From positions 1 through 13,315 of the forward strand of contig CAZUCI010000071.1 of the NCBI GenBank assembly GCA_964619485.1: a stretch of 13,315 nt of DNA. The letters are read 5' to 3'. The stretch is from UBA2882 sp964619485. Lineage in GTDB: Bacteria; Bacillota; Clostridia; Lachnospirales; Lachnospiraceae. Each line of letters opens with the position of its first letter. Within the stretch, counting starts at the first letter, position 1. This document shows, in pieces, positions 1 through 7,160 of this stretch. The position numbers and the translations under genes were made by a program. Below the pieces are notes generated by a model, which worked only from the letters and a program-made list of their open reading frames with translations, did no database searches and had not been told where the DNA came from.

Positions 1-571
1 CTCTCAGGATTGCTTCACGACGTTCACGTTCTGCCTTCATCTGTTTCTCCATGGCATCCTGGATACCAGCTGGAGGAATGATGTTCTTAAGCTCAACACG
101 GTTAATTTTAATACCCCATGGGTCTGTTGCAACGTCCAGTGTGGTACTCATCTTTGCATTGATAACTTCTCTGGAATTTAATGTCTGATCCAGCTCCATA
201 TCACCGATGATATTACGAAGTGTAGTTGCTGTCAGGTTTTCAATAGCCATAATTGGATTTTCAACACCGTATGCATACAGCTTTGGATCTGTAATCTGGA
301 AAAATACGATGGTATCAATTCTCATGGTAACATTATCCTTGGTGATAACCGGCTGTGGTGCGAAGTCTACAACCTGCTCTTTTAATAATACCTTCTTTGC
401 AATCTTATCAAAGAATGGCATTTTGAAATGAAGACCAACGCTCCATGTTCCCTGGTATGCACCTAAACGCTCAACAACATAGGCATGTGCCTGTGGAACG
501 ATTTTGATACAGGATGCGATGATCCAGATTAATAATACGATAATAACGACTGCTGCTACTAATACGCCCAT
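1..571 (-). CDS. SPFH/Band 7 (stomatin/QmcA-like) membrane protein, C-terminus cut off by the window edge
   Basis: The visible 190 residues are the N-terminal part of an SPFH/Band 7 protein. Residues about 3-22 form one hydrophobic anchor, followed by the typical 'IVPQ' entry to the Band 7 domain, and the segment ERLGAYQGTW matches the family's ERLGrY signature. The domain runs to about residue 170, and a charged KAERERREAILR stretch begins the predicted coiled coil just before the sequence stops. The ATG at 569-571 follows AAAGGGAGA with good spacing, which fixes the start. It lies 16 bases downstream of the nfeD-like stop codon and shares that gene's promoter. NfeD-SPFH pairs are a known conserved arrangement: the SPFH protein forms membrane-associated oligomers tied to lipid microdomains or quality control, and NfeD is its partner. 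The exact role here is inferred from family. The rest of the gene lies beyond base 1, so length and C-terminus cannot be judged. Confidence 0.9.
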   Translation of the reverse strand, partial: MGVLVAAVVIIVLLIWIIASCIKIVPQAHAYVVERLGAYQGTWSVGLHFKMPFFDKIAKKVLLKEQVVDFAPQPVITKDNVTMRIDTIVFFQITDPKLYAYGVENPIMAIENLTATTLRNIIGDMELDQTLNSREVINAKMSTTLDVATDPWGIKINRVELKNIIPPAGIQDAMEKQMKAERERREAILR

Positions 572-587
572 TCTAAATTCTCCCTTT

Positions 588-1058
588 CTACTCTGCCTTA
601 TCGGCCTCTTTGTTTGCTTCTACAATCAGCTTTACACCCTGTACTTCTTTTACAGTCACGATGGTTCCAACCGAAATCACCGTTCCCTCCTGTGTACTTC
701 TTGCGGTCCACTCCTGTCCGCCTAATGTAGCACGTCCTTTTCCTCGGATGTTATCAATTTCCTCAACAACGATTGCCTGCTTCCCTGCAATATCCTCCAC
801 ATTGGTCTTTACTCTGTCCTTGTTGAAATACTTCATTGCAACAGGTCTGGTAAAGATCAGAAGAATCAATGATACAATCAGGAAAACAATAATCTGTGCA
901 ATTACCGGAGCATGACATAATGACATAAGAAATGCAATTAATGCGCCACCTGCAAACCAGATTGTCGTCAGTCCCATGGTTGCAATTTCTACTGCTAACA
1001 TAAGAACCAAAACAACCAGCCAGACGATGATCGCTGATACGCCAAAAAATGTTGTCAT
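588..1058 (-). CDS. Short NfeD-family membrane protein, partner of the adjacent SPFH protein
   Basis: This 156-residue protein has three hydrophobic segments (about residues 5-27, 31-49 and 51-70) followed by a soluble domain (about 90-150) with the NfeD C-terminal OB-fold pattern. That domain includes the G-x-A-T-L-GG-x-E-W-T-A-R stretch (residues 109-120) and ends in a V-x-G-V-K-L-I-V strand. It lacks the ClpP-like serine protease domain of long NfeD proteins, so it is the short NfeD1b/YqeZ-YqfB-associated type and not expected to be proteolytic. The reading frame extends upstream to 1091, but the ATG at 1056-1058 is preceded by AAAGGAGAACGCT, a strong ribosome binding site, so I use that start. 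It is the first gene of a two-gene operon with the SPFH gene. The expected role is to support assembly or function of the SPFH protein at the cytoplasmic membrane (inference from family). Confidence 0.88.
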   Translation of the reverse strand: MTTFFGVSAIIVWLVVLVLMLAVEIATMGLTTIWFAGGALIAFLMSLCHAPVIAQIIVFLIVSLILLIFTRPVAMKYFNKDRVKTNVEDIAGKQAIVVEEIDNIRGKGRATLGGQEWTARSTQEGTVISVGTIVTVKEVQGVKLIVEANKEADKAE

Positions 1059-1090
1059 AGCGTTCTCCTTTCTCCCCTTGACATAAGCCA

Positions 1091-1119
1091 ATCATACTAT
1101 ATTTCTTATAAATATTCAA
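1091..1119 (-). promoter_or_regulatory. Sigma-A-type promoter for the nfeD-SPFH operon
   Basis: Read on the minus strand, TTGAAT (1114-1119) and TATGAT (1091-1096) are separated by exactly 17 bases (1097-1113). Transcription would start near 1085, giving a leader of about 27 bases before the nfeD ATG at 1058. A second overlapping candidate (TTGCCC at 1128-1133, TATAAG at 1105-1110, also 17 apart) is weaker. Confidence 0.6.
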
Positions 1120-1269
1120 TGCACTATGGGCAAATCTGTTGATAGTTATAAGAGCGCTTTGTAAACTTTAAGTTGCGACAAAACAGGTTAACCCTCTGTA
1201 ACTATGTGCCACAATAAGATATTCTAATGATTCCCTTTTTTTTAGCAACTTATATCTTTGCACAAAAAA
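1120..1269. other. AT-rich intergenic stretch with no recognised feature
   Basis: This is the part of the 312-base gap between the hydrolase and nfeD that is not occupied by the nfeD promoter or the 97-base palindrome. I see no ORF with a ribosome binding site and no RNA gene. An 8-base inverted match (TAAGTTGC near 1169, GCAACTTA near 1235) is too short and widely spaced to interpret. A homopolymer of eight T residues lies near 1225-1232. Confidence 0.5.
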
Positions 1270-1366
1270 GAGAGATAAACTATTTTTTACGACTTTTTGA
1301 AATAAAAATAGATATTCCCCGAATATCTATTTTCATTTCATAGGAGTAAAAAATACTTTATCTCTC
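1262..1366 (-). terminator. Long nested hairpin followed by a U-tract at the 3' end of the cell-wall hydrolase gene
   Basis: The outer arms 1270-1290 and 1346-1366 are inverted copies matching at 20 of 21 positions. Inside, 1298-1303 pairs with 1335-1340, and 1305-1317 pairs perfectly with 1321-1333 around a 3-base loop. The unpaired parts are a 7/5 internal loop and single mismatches, so about 39 of the 97 bases on each side can pair. On the minus strand the structure begins 4 bases after the hydrolase stop codon and is followed immediately by TTTTTT (1269-1264), as expected of an intrinsic terminator. It is much longer and more AT-rich than a standard terminator, so an additional role (cruciform, small mobile palindrome, mRNA 3'-end protection) is possible. 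No clear target-site duplication flanks it. Confidence 0.65.
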
Positions 1367-1370
1367 ACCT

Positions 1371-2510
1371 TTAATAGAAAACATGTCCTCCAATTACAAC
1401 ACCTGCTGCCTTGCCGACTCTTCCAAAGTGGGTTGCACCGCCTACGTTGGTCTGTCCGTCAACAGCTGCCTGAGCTGCCTGCATACAGGAGGAGGATGGG
1501 CCTCTTGCCACGATTCCTGCTACGATTCCATTTGTTGCCGGTGGGAACTGTCCCGGAGCGGTAATTACATTGATGATGGAGCTTGGATATCCACCGCTTC
1601 TGACGCGGTTCATAACAACCGCACCTACTGCCAGCTTTCCTTCATAGGACTGTGTGCCGGCCTCTGCCTGAATCAATGCCGCAAGTAATGTCACATCTGA
1701 GACGCTGGTTGGAACTGCGCCCTGATTCTTGCTCAATTTCTTTAACTGCTTTGCTCTTTCTTCATCTTCTATTTCCTGGTTGGTTTTGCCATGCTCAGTA
1801 TCAAATGCAACGGATACATATTCTGCTGAAATATATCCCACTGTCTCTTCATCAAACTGAACCGATACCCAGTCACCCAGCTCTTCTACTGCCGTAAGTG
1901 TTTCTCCGTTTTTAACCAGACCGTAAACGCCGGCATCCTCGCTTGCTTCCTTTCTAACACGAAGTGCATCAGTCTGGATGGTTGCTTTCAGGGAGCCAAC
2001 CTCTTCTAACATCGTCTGTGCATCTTCTCCAAAAACAAGATAGTCATTGCTTACCCAGCCAACAACATTTCCACTTTGAATCTTGGTCCAGCCTTCGCCC
2101 TCTTCAACGATATCTGCGCTGCAGTTCTTGTAAAGCTTTCCTACTGCCTGGGCCTCTTCACTTGGCTCTTCTCTCACATTTACGCTGTCGCTCACATTTG
2201 CCATAACAAGAGTACTGGTTTCTTCCTCTTCCTCTGTCTCACTTAGTGCAACAATCGTTTCATCTGCTGTGGCTCCCGCACTGACCAATACAGCTGTCTC
2301 TGAATCTGAAGCTTCATCTGTGTCAGCATTCTCAGTTGTACCATCTGCAGCTTCAGTAGGCTGTGTTGTCTTTTGATCCAATATTACAGCTGCGCCGGCA
2401 TTGAAGCCTGCATCTGCTGCCATTGCATTATTGCTCATCATCATAAATACAAATAGAAATGTAAATATTCCACCTGCAAAGCGAAAAGCTCTCGTGCATG
2501 TTTCTCTCAT
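1371..2510 (-). CDS. Secreted cell-wall hydrolase: signal peptide, two SH3b domains, SleB-type Hydrolase_2 domain
   Basis: The 379-residue product has an N-terminal signal peptide (hydrophobic core about residues 12-27) with likely cleavage after the A-M-A at 29-31. A Thr/Ser/Asp/Glu-rich acidic linker spans about 40-100. Two bacterial SH3 domains follow at about 104-161 and 177-235, each with the V-N/R-V-R start and a G-W-V/G-Y-I ending. A charged connector leads to a C-terminal Hydrolase_2 (SleB/CwlJ-like) domain at about 272-379, with the expected catalytic Glu in IQAEA (E283) and the A-V-G-A-V-V-M-N-R-V motif. The family cleaves peptidoglycan as a lytic transglycosylase or amidase-like enzyme. 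SleB acts in spore germination, but SH3b-bearing relatives are common in vegetative cells, so I do not call it sleB. The frame extends to 2525 through a TTG, but GTGGAGG lies just before the ATG at 2508-2510, fixing this start. It has its own promoter upstream and a long hairpin downstream, so it is probably monocistronic. Confidence 0.88.
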   Translation of the reverse strand: MRETCTRAFRFAGGIFTFLFVFMMMSNNAMAADAGFNAGAAVILDQKTTQPTEAADGTTENADTDEASDSETAVLVSAGATADETIVALSETEEEEETSTLVMANVSDSVNVREEPSEEAQAVGKLYKNCSADIVEEGEGWTKIQSGNVVGWVSNDYLVFGEDAQTMLEEVGSLKATIQTDALRVRKEASEDAGVYGLVKNGETLTAVEELGDWVSVQFDEETVGYISAEYVSVAFDTEHGKTNQEIEDEERAKQLKKLSKNQGAVPTSVSDVTLLAALIQAEAGTQSYEGKLAVGAVVMNRVRSGGYPSSIINVITAPGQFPPATNGIVAGIVARGPSSSCMQAAQAAVDGQTNVGGATHFGRVGKAAGVVIGGHVFY

Positions 2511-2599
2511 ATTTAACCTCCACAAATTACGGTTCTCTTAAATCTTATTGCAATTCTGTTTCAATTATTACAAATTTATTAATTTTTTTGATTGAGGTT

Positions 2600-2628
2600 A
2601 TAATATCAAATTCTTTTCTATTTGTCAA
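2600..2628 (-). promoter_or_regulatory. Near-consensus sigma-A promoter for the cell-wall hydrolase, overlapping the preceding gene's 3' end
   Basis: On the minus strand TTGACA (2623-2628, perfect consensus) is followed after 17 bases by TATTAT (2600-2605). Transcription would start near 2593, giving a leader of about 83 bases before the hydrolase ATG at 2510. The -35 box lies inside the final F-D-K codons and the stop region of the 970-residue membrane protein gene, so the hydrolase can be expressed independently of the upstream operon. I see no terminator between the two genes, so read-through is also possible. Confidence 0.72.
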
Positions 2629-5530
2629 ATATTGGCTGTAAATGGTACAATTTCCAGCTTCTGACGCTGGTTTTCCGGTTTTTGTCCCCACTTTTTATTG
2701 TAATATTCAGTGTATCATGCGTTCCCATCAGCCACCCTGGATCAATACCCATTGGGACCAGAAGCTTTCCGTTTTGTAAGCTACAGCTAACTGCTCTGGC
2801 ACTGTCTCCATCCCAGGATACAGAAACTATTGCATCCTCCGGAGTGCAATTCTCCAGCTCCAGGTACAGAAAATCTGCATCCATCCCCACAACAGGTTCA
2901 TCCAGTATAATCTGACCATCCACTACCGCTCCTGTTTTCCCTGTTTCTTCCATAACACACAGAGATTCCATGGAATTCCCAAATGCTGCTGCCGCATTTC
3001 CGCAATAATCTGTCATAGTCCAGTCATATGGTTCAGGACTGCCTTTCTGTCCATAAATGGTCTCGTACAGCTCCGGTGGCAGAAAGAGATCCAGTTCACT
3101 GCTGTAGCAGTAGCCCCGGCTAACTAAATAGCGGTAGAGATAGTACTGTCCCAACGGCTGAACTGCAGGTCTGACAGCAGTATGAGCCACCTCCATACTG
3201 TTGATAATATTTTTCGTAGCCGTCCTGCTTCTTGCAATGGCAGTTCTACCCGAGTAAACTGCTGGTTCATTCAGCAGATAGTAATAAAACTGCGTCTGTT
3301 CAAATCCCATAATTCTGATCTGTGGATCAAACTGTTTCAGGTAAGCATAAACAAACTCATATTTATCCGTATGTTGTATGACGTCCTCTTTTACAAATCC
3401 GGCTCCAATTCGATTCCACTCCACATTGGGATACTGTCCTCTTAAGTCATCAGTTACACAGATATACCCATCCTTCACCTGATAGGGCTGAAGCTTTGCT
3501 GCATATTCTCCCAGAACATACGAGGAATCATCGGTCGTTCCTTCCAGCTCCGGAAAATGGTAATCACCACACTGATAAAAGAACCAGAAGGGGACACTCA
3601 TGGCCGCTGCAATAAAAAATGCTCTCGTAGCACCCACGAATTCAGGGGCAGCCGATACACAGGCAGCAAACTCCTTCTCGTCCTGCTCTTTCAGTATAAC
3701 AACTCCCAAAATACCACACAAAAAAACAATAATATGTGAGGATCTGGAGAGCAGATTGCTGACCCAGTGTTCATCCATAATCACCATGGTATAGGTATAG
3801 CAGATGCACAGTATCATGGGAACAGCTGTAAGCAAAAGAAGCTTCGGATTTTGAAAGCTCTGTTCCAGACTTTCCTTATTATGATTTTCTAAAAAAGTCA
3901 TTTTCAGGTACCGTGCAAGAAAATAAAAGCAGAATAAAACAAAAATAATACCCAGGGAAAATCTCAATAAACAATAGATTTCGTTTAAACCGGCTGTATC
4001 AGTCAGATAAGGCATAAACCAATCCGGTGTACTCTGTCCCAATATGGTTTCCCCGTCCACTGCTATCGTCTGCCCTGCCATAGAGAGCACATGCTTTGCC
4101 ATGCGAAGCAAAAATGGAACGGAAGCGGTACAGAGACAAAGAACAAGTCCCAAATATATCCACTCTGTGGCCTTTCTCTTCTTTTTCCATTCCTTCCTTA
4201 CAACAAAATACAACACCTGTACTGCCCCAAACGGCAGGGTCCCAATCAACAGTGCTGCGCCAAAAAGCGGATAATAGATTCCACCCAAAAAGCAGACAAG
4301 CACCCAGGTTGTTAGCCAGTTTAATCTGTTTGCCAAAAGCTTTTTGTCAGATAACAGCAGCAAAGCCGGTAAAAGAACCCAGGTGCGGCAATAGACAGGC
4401 ATATGAAACAAAGCTGCGATGAACAGGGTCCACTCGCCGCCCAGTCTTCGATACAGTAACAGCATAAGGATGAATTCAAACAGCAGCATGAACAGCGCAT
4501 AAGAAGCCCCATATGCATTGGCTGAATCCTTCATCACAAAATGCAGGATAGCACCGGGTATCATCGGAAACATTCCGGATGCCGGTGAATATGCTTCATA
4601 TGCCTTTTGTCCCAGCTCAACAATCTGCTGCCAGGGCAAAATCTGCTCTCCATGATGATGCAGATCCGACTGGAGTATCAATGCCGGTGAAACATAGGAC
4701 ACAAAAGCGAAAACACTGAATGCTGTGGCAAAGAAAATCTTATTTTTTCCTCTTCTCCACTGCCATAGCTGTGAAAAGATCAGAAGAATAATAACAGAAA
4801 TTACAACCAGCTCATAACGACGTGGAAATAAAATTCGGATACTTCCCTCCGTTCCTTCATATCGGTCCTTCAAATAAAGCAAAAGTAAAAGAGGGATAAA
4901 AAGCTGAACTGCTTTTTCAAGCTGAGCAGACAGAATGCCTTTGCCTGTCTCTTTATGAAAGTGCCTAAAACAACAAATCAGAGCAAAAAAAAGAAGTGCA
5001 ATGCAAAGCACTTTCCTATCTCCAAGCCAGTAATTTTCTAATTTCGTTCCCAGGATAACGGCAAAAACCTCTATTGCAAAATAAAGGCAGATGAAAAAAG
5101 CAATTCTTCCCTGTGCTTTTTTACGAAAAACGCACATCAAGGCTGCACAAAAAGCTGATATTACCAGCATAATGGGCGTAGTTTTCCCATAAATGAACAG
5201 ATGAATAAGCATAGGTAAAAAACAGCACAGACTATATCCTACATATTTTGTTTTTTCACCAATTCCTTCCGTTTGTGCTGTTTTTCTCTGCAAAAAGGCC
5301 AGCAGGACAACAAGCACACTGCCCAACAGCAGCATGCTCCAGAATAAGCTCCATTCTCCTGTCTTATTTGTAAAAGTCAAAGCCGAATTTCCCACTAAAA
5401 AATCCGTATATTTTGCAAAACTGTCTGTTACATGCTGCATTCCCACATGACAAAATATCACAATGCACAGAATGGAAAAGCCCATAACAGTCCATACATT
5501 TAATACATGTAGTTTTCTCTTTTTTTTCAT
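2618..5530 (-). CDS. Large polytopic membrane protein with extracytoplasmic C-terminal domain, probable GT-C-type glycosyltransferase-like
   Basis: This 970-residue protein has about 16-20 hydrophobic segments between residues 12 and 652, then a soluble region of about 320 residues (653-970) whose last 100 residues look beta-rich. I cannot assign a named family. After a hydrophobic helix (264-286) comes D-L-H-H-H-G-E (289-295), followed by L-P-W-Q-Q-I-V-E-L-G and an aromatic Y-x-A-Y-S-P-A-S-G segment. An acidic/histidine first-loop motif after a transmembrane helix is typical of GT-C enzymes, which use polyprenyl-phosphate sugars on the outer face of the membrane, so a role in glycan transfer or polymer export is a reasonable inference but not shown. 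The ATG at 5528-5530 follows CGAGGGAACT. The gene begins 10 bases after the proC stop, so it is in the methyltransferase-proC operon. Its start-proximal residues (MKKKRK) are cytoplasmic by the positive-inside rule. Alternative: a flippase/polymerase-like protein. Confidence 0.75.
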   Translation of the reverse strand: MKKKRKLHVLNVWTVMGFSILCIVIFCHVGMQHVTDSFAKYTDFLVGNSALTFTNKTGEWSLFWSMLLLGSVLVVLLAFLQRKTAQTEGIGEKTKYVGYSLCCFLPMLIHLFIYGKTTPIMLVISAFCAALMCVFRKKAQGRIAFFICLYFAIEVFAVILGTKLENYWLGDRKVLCIALLFFALICCFRHFHKETGKGILSAQLEKAVQLFIPLLLLLYLKDRYEGTEGSIRILFPRRYELVVISVIILLIFSQLWQWRRGKNKIFFATAFSVFAFVSYVSPALILQSDLHHHGEQILPWQQIVELGQKAYEAYSPASGMFPMIPGAILHFVMKDSANAYGASYALFMLLFEFILMLLLYRRLGGEWTLFIAALFHMPVYCRTWVLLPALLLLSDKKLLANRLNWLTTWVLVCFLGGIYYPLFGAALLIGTLPFGAVQVLYFVVRKEWKKKRKATEWIYLGLVLCLCTASVPFLLRMAKHVLSMAGQTIAVDGETILGQSTPDWFMPYLTDTAGLNEIYCLLRFSLGIIFVLFCFYFLARYLKMTFLENHNKESLEQSFQNPKLLLLTAVPMILCICYTYTMVIMDEHWVSNLLSRSSHIIVFLCGILGVVILKEQDEKEFAACVSAAPEFVGATRAFFIAAAMSVPFWFFYQCGDYHFPELEGTTDDSSYVLGEYAAKLQPYQVKDGYICVTDDLRGQYPNVEWNRIGAGFVKEDVIQHTDKYEFVYAYLKQFDPQIRIMGFEQTQFYYYLLNEPAVYSGRTAIARSRTATKNIINSMEVAHTAVRPAVQPLGQYYLYRYLVSRGYCYSSELDLFLPPELYETIYGQKGSPEPYDWTMTDYCGNAAAAFGNSMESLCVMEETGKTGAVVDGQIILDEPVVGMDADFLYLELENCTPEDAIVSVSWDGDSARAVSCSLQNGKLLVPMGIDPGWLMGTHDTLNITIKSGDKNRKTSVRSWKLYHLQPIFDK

Positions 5531-5540
5531 AGTTCCCTCG

Positions 5541-6335
5541 TTAAATTCCTTTTGATTTTGCTACGCAGGCCTTTTGTGCCTCAATCACGCTGCTGCGAAA
5601 TCCTTTTTCTTCCAGTACACGTACTGCCTCAATGGTGGTTCCTCCCGGTGAGCATACCATATCCTTCAGTTCTGCAGGATGCTTTCCTGTCTCCAATACC
5701 ATCTTGGCACTTCCCAGTACAGACTGGGCTGCAAATTCATAGGCCTGCTTTCTTGGCATTCCGTCAGCCACTGCTGCATCAGCCATTGCCTCGATAAACA
5801 GAAATACATAAGCCGGTGAGCTGCCGCTAACTCCAACAACGGTGTCCATCAAATGCTCCGGGACCTCCATTGCTTTTCCAAAGCTTCCAAGGATTTCCAA
5901 AACCTGCTCTTTTTCACTATCTGAAACGTTTTGGGCAAAGCATACGCCCGTACAGCCCTCTCCCACCAGTGCCGGTGTATTAGGCATACATCTGACCAGC
6001 TTTACCTCTTTCTCAAAAAGTGCGGTAATCCACTGAATGGTCTTTCCCGGTGCAATACTGATAATAACTGTATCCTTTCCCACTGCATCCTTAATCTGTG
6101 CTATGACTGCGGGATACATCTGTGGCTTCACGGATAAGATCAACAGGTCCGCTGCTCCAGCCACCTGGACATTATCTGTACAGCCCTGGATTCCAAAAGC
6201 TTTTTCCGCTCTTTCCACGCTCTCTGCTGTCCTGGAAGAGCCCAGAATATCAGCAGGCTTTACAATTCCCTTATTGATAATACCGCCTATCATGGCTGTC
6301 GCCATATTCCCAAGTCCGATAAATCCAATTTTCAT
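5541..6335 (-). CDS. proC: Pyrroline-5-carboxylate reductase (proline biosynthesis)
   Basis: It catalyses the last step of proline synthesis, NAD(P)H-dependent reduction of 1-pyrroline-5-carboxylate, in the cytoplasm. The 264-residue length is normal for ProC. The N-terminus opens with the Rossmann motif G-F-I-G-L-G-N-M-A (residues 4-12). S-V-K-P-Q (68-72), M-P-N-T-P-A (117-122) and the dimerisation-domain signature S-P-G-G-T-T (229-234) are all present, with the conserved S-G-S-S-P-A-Y at 170-176. Two ATGs compete. The one at 6339-6341 overlaps the previous gene's stop as ATGA but sits only 3 bases from AAGGAG. The one at 6333-6335 has 9-base spacing and begins exactly at the usual MKIGFIG, so I prefer it; the longer form would add two residues. 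Either way translation is likely coupled to the upstream methyltransferase gene. Confidence 0.95.
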   Translation of the reverse strand: MKIGFIGLGNMATAMIGGIINKGIVKPADILGSSRTAESVERAEKAFGIQGCTDNVQVAGAADLLILSVKPQMYPAVIAQIKDAVGKDTVIISIAPGKTIQWITALFEKEVKLVRCMPNTPALVGEGCTGVCFAQNVSDSEKEQVLEILGSFGKAMEVPEHLMDTVVGVSGSSPAYVFLFIEAMADAAVADGMPRKQAYEFAAQSVLGSAKMVLETGKHPAELKDMVCSPGGTTIEAVRVLEEKGFRSSVIEAQKACVAKSKGI

Positions 6336-6337
6336 CT

Positions 6338-7150
6338 TCATTCTCTCCTTTGCCTTGCTGCCTCGTATACTAAAAGCGTTGCTGCAATTGCTGCATTTAA
6401 GGACTCCACCTCCCCAAGCATGGGGATTTTAATATAAGTGTCTGCAAGGTCCGCAATTTCCCTGCTCAGTCCATTTCCTTCATTTCCAATGAGAAAAGCC
6501 GTTTTGCCAAGATAAGGCTCTCTGTCATAGCTCTTCTCCCCCTTCAGATGGGCTGCAAAGGTTCTGATTCCGCTTTCCTTCATCTTTTCTATTGCAGCTG
6601 CCAGATCAGACGTGTACACAAAGGGAACACGGTAAATGCTTCCCATGGTCGCCCTGATGGTCTTTGGATTAAACAAATCCACCGTTCCTCTGCTCATGAT
6701 GCAGCCTGTGATTCCCGCTCCCTCTCCTGCACGAAGCATGGTTCCCAGATTTCCCGGGTCCTGTATATCTTCAAGCACCAGAAACAGTCCCTTATCCTTA
6801 CCTATGAGCTCCTCCAGCCTGTAGGATGGACTCTTTTGCACGCAGAGGATTCCCTGGGGTGTCATGGTATCACTGATTTTGACAAAAAGCTCATCCAGGA
6901 CCGTCTCTACTGCCTCTTCTCCAAGCCGTCCACGGATTTTACCAATCTTTTCATGGACACTGGTCTTTTTTTCCGCCTGCTCATTATAAAAGGTGGCACT
7001 GATAAAAACCTGCTCTATCTGGTCCAGAGGCGCCTCCAAAAACATTTTGACGCCCTCTGCAACAAAAACGCCCTGTTTTTTTCGTTCCTTTGCCTTGCTG
7101 TTCAGCTGTATGACATTTTTTAATTTTTTATTGGATGAAGATGTGATCAT
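6338..7150 (-). CDS. SpoU/TrmH-family RNA 2'-O-ribose methyltransferase
   Basis: The 270-residue protein is a complete SPOUT-class methyltransferase that uses S-adenosylmethionine to methylate ribose in rRNA or tRNA. Residues about 1-105 form the N-terminal RNA substrate-binding domain (opening with the common I-T-S-x-x-N-x-x-L pattern). The catalytic domain carries motif 1, D-P-G-N-L-G-T-M-L-R (131-140), motif 2, I-G-N-E-G-N-G-L-S (221-229), and motif 3, I-P-M-x-G-x-V-E-S-L-N-A-A (242-254), which make the trefoil-knot SAM site. The exact target nucleotide cannot be read from sequence; relatives are annotated as TrmH, RlmB or TsnR-like, so I give no symbol. The ATG at 7148-7150 is preceded by GAGAGGTAACAG. 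It starts 10 bases after the stop of the membrane-protein gene and its own stop overlaps or abuts the proC start, indicating one transcript. Confidence 0.92.
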   Translation of the reverse strand: MITSSSNKKLKNVIQLNSKAKERKKQGVFVAEGVKMFLEAPLDQIEQVFISATFYNEQAEKKTSVHEKIGKIRGRLGEEAVETVLDELFVKISDTMTPQGILCVQKSPSYRLEELIGKDKGLFLVLEDIQDPGNLGTMLRAGEGAGITGCIMSRGTVDLFNPKTIRATMGSIYRVPFVYTSDLAAAIEKMKESGIRTFAAHLKGEKSYDREPYLGKTAFLIGNEGNGLSREIADLADTYIKIPMLGEVESLNAAIAATLLVYEAARQRRE

Positions 7151-7160
7151 CTGTTACCTC

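Noticed and set aside
763..1119. 118-residue minus-strand frame overlapping nfeD
   Set aside because: Out-of-frame shadow; the real nfeD frame has membrane segments, an OB-fold domain and a strong ribosome binding site.
1169..1242. TAAGTTGC/GCAACTTA inverted match as a regulatory site
   Set aside because: Only 8 bases with nearly 60 bases between; expected by chance in AT-rich intergenic DNA.
1270..1366. Palindrome as a proven MITE or insertion element
   Set aside because: No target-site duplication is visible and only one copy is present in the window; the U-tract favours a terminator.
1371..2510. Calling the hydrolase SleB with a germination role
   Set aside because: The catalytic domain is SleB-like, but the two SH3b domains and lack of spore genes nearby do not support that specific function.
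6548..7123. 191-residue open frame on the plus strand
   Set aside because: Antisense shadow of the SpoU-family methyltransferase, whose motifs on the minus strand are complete.
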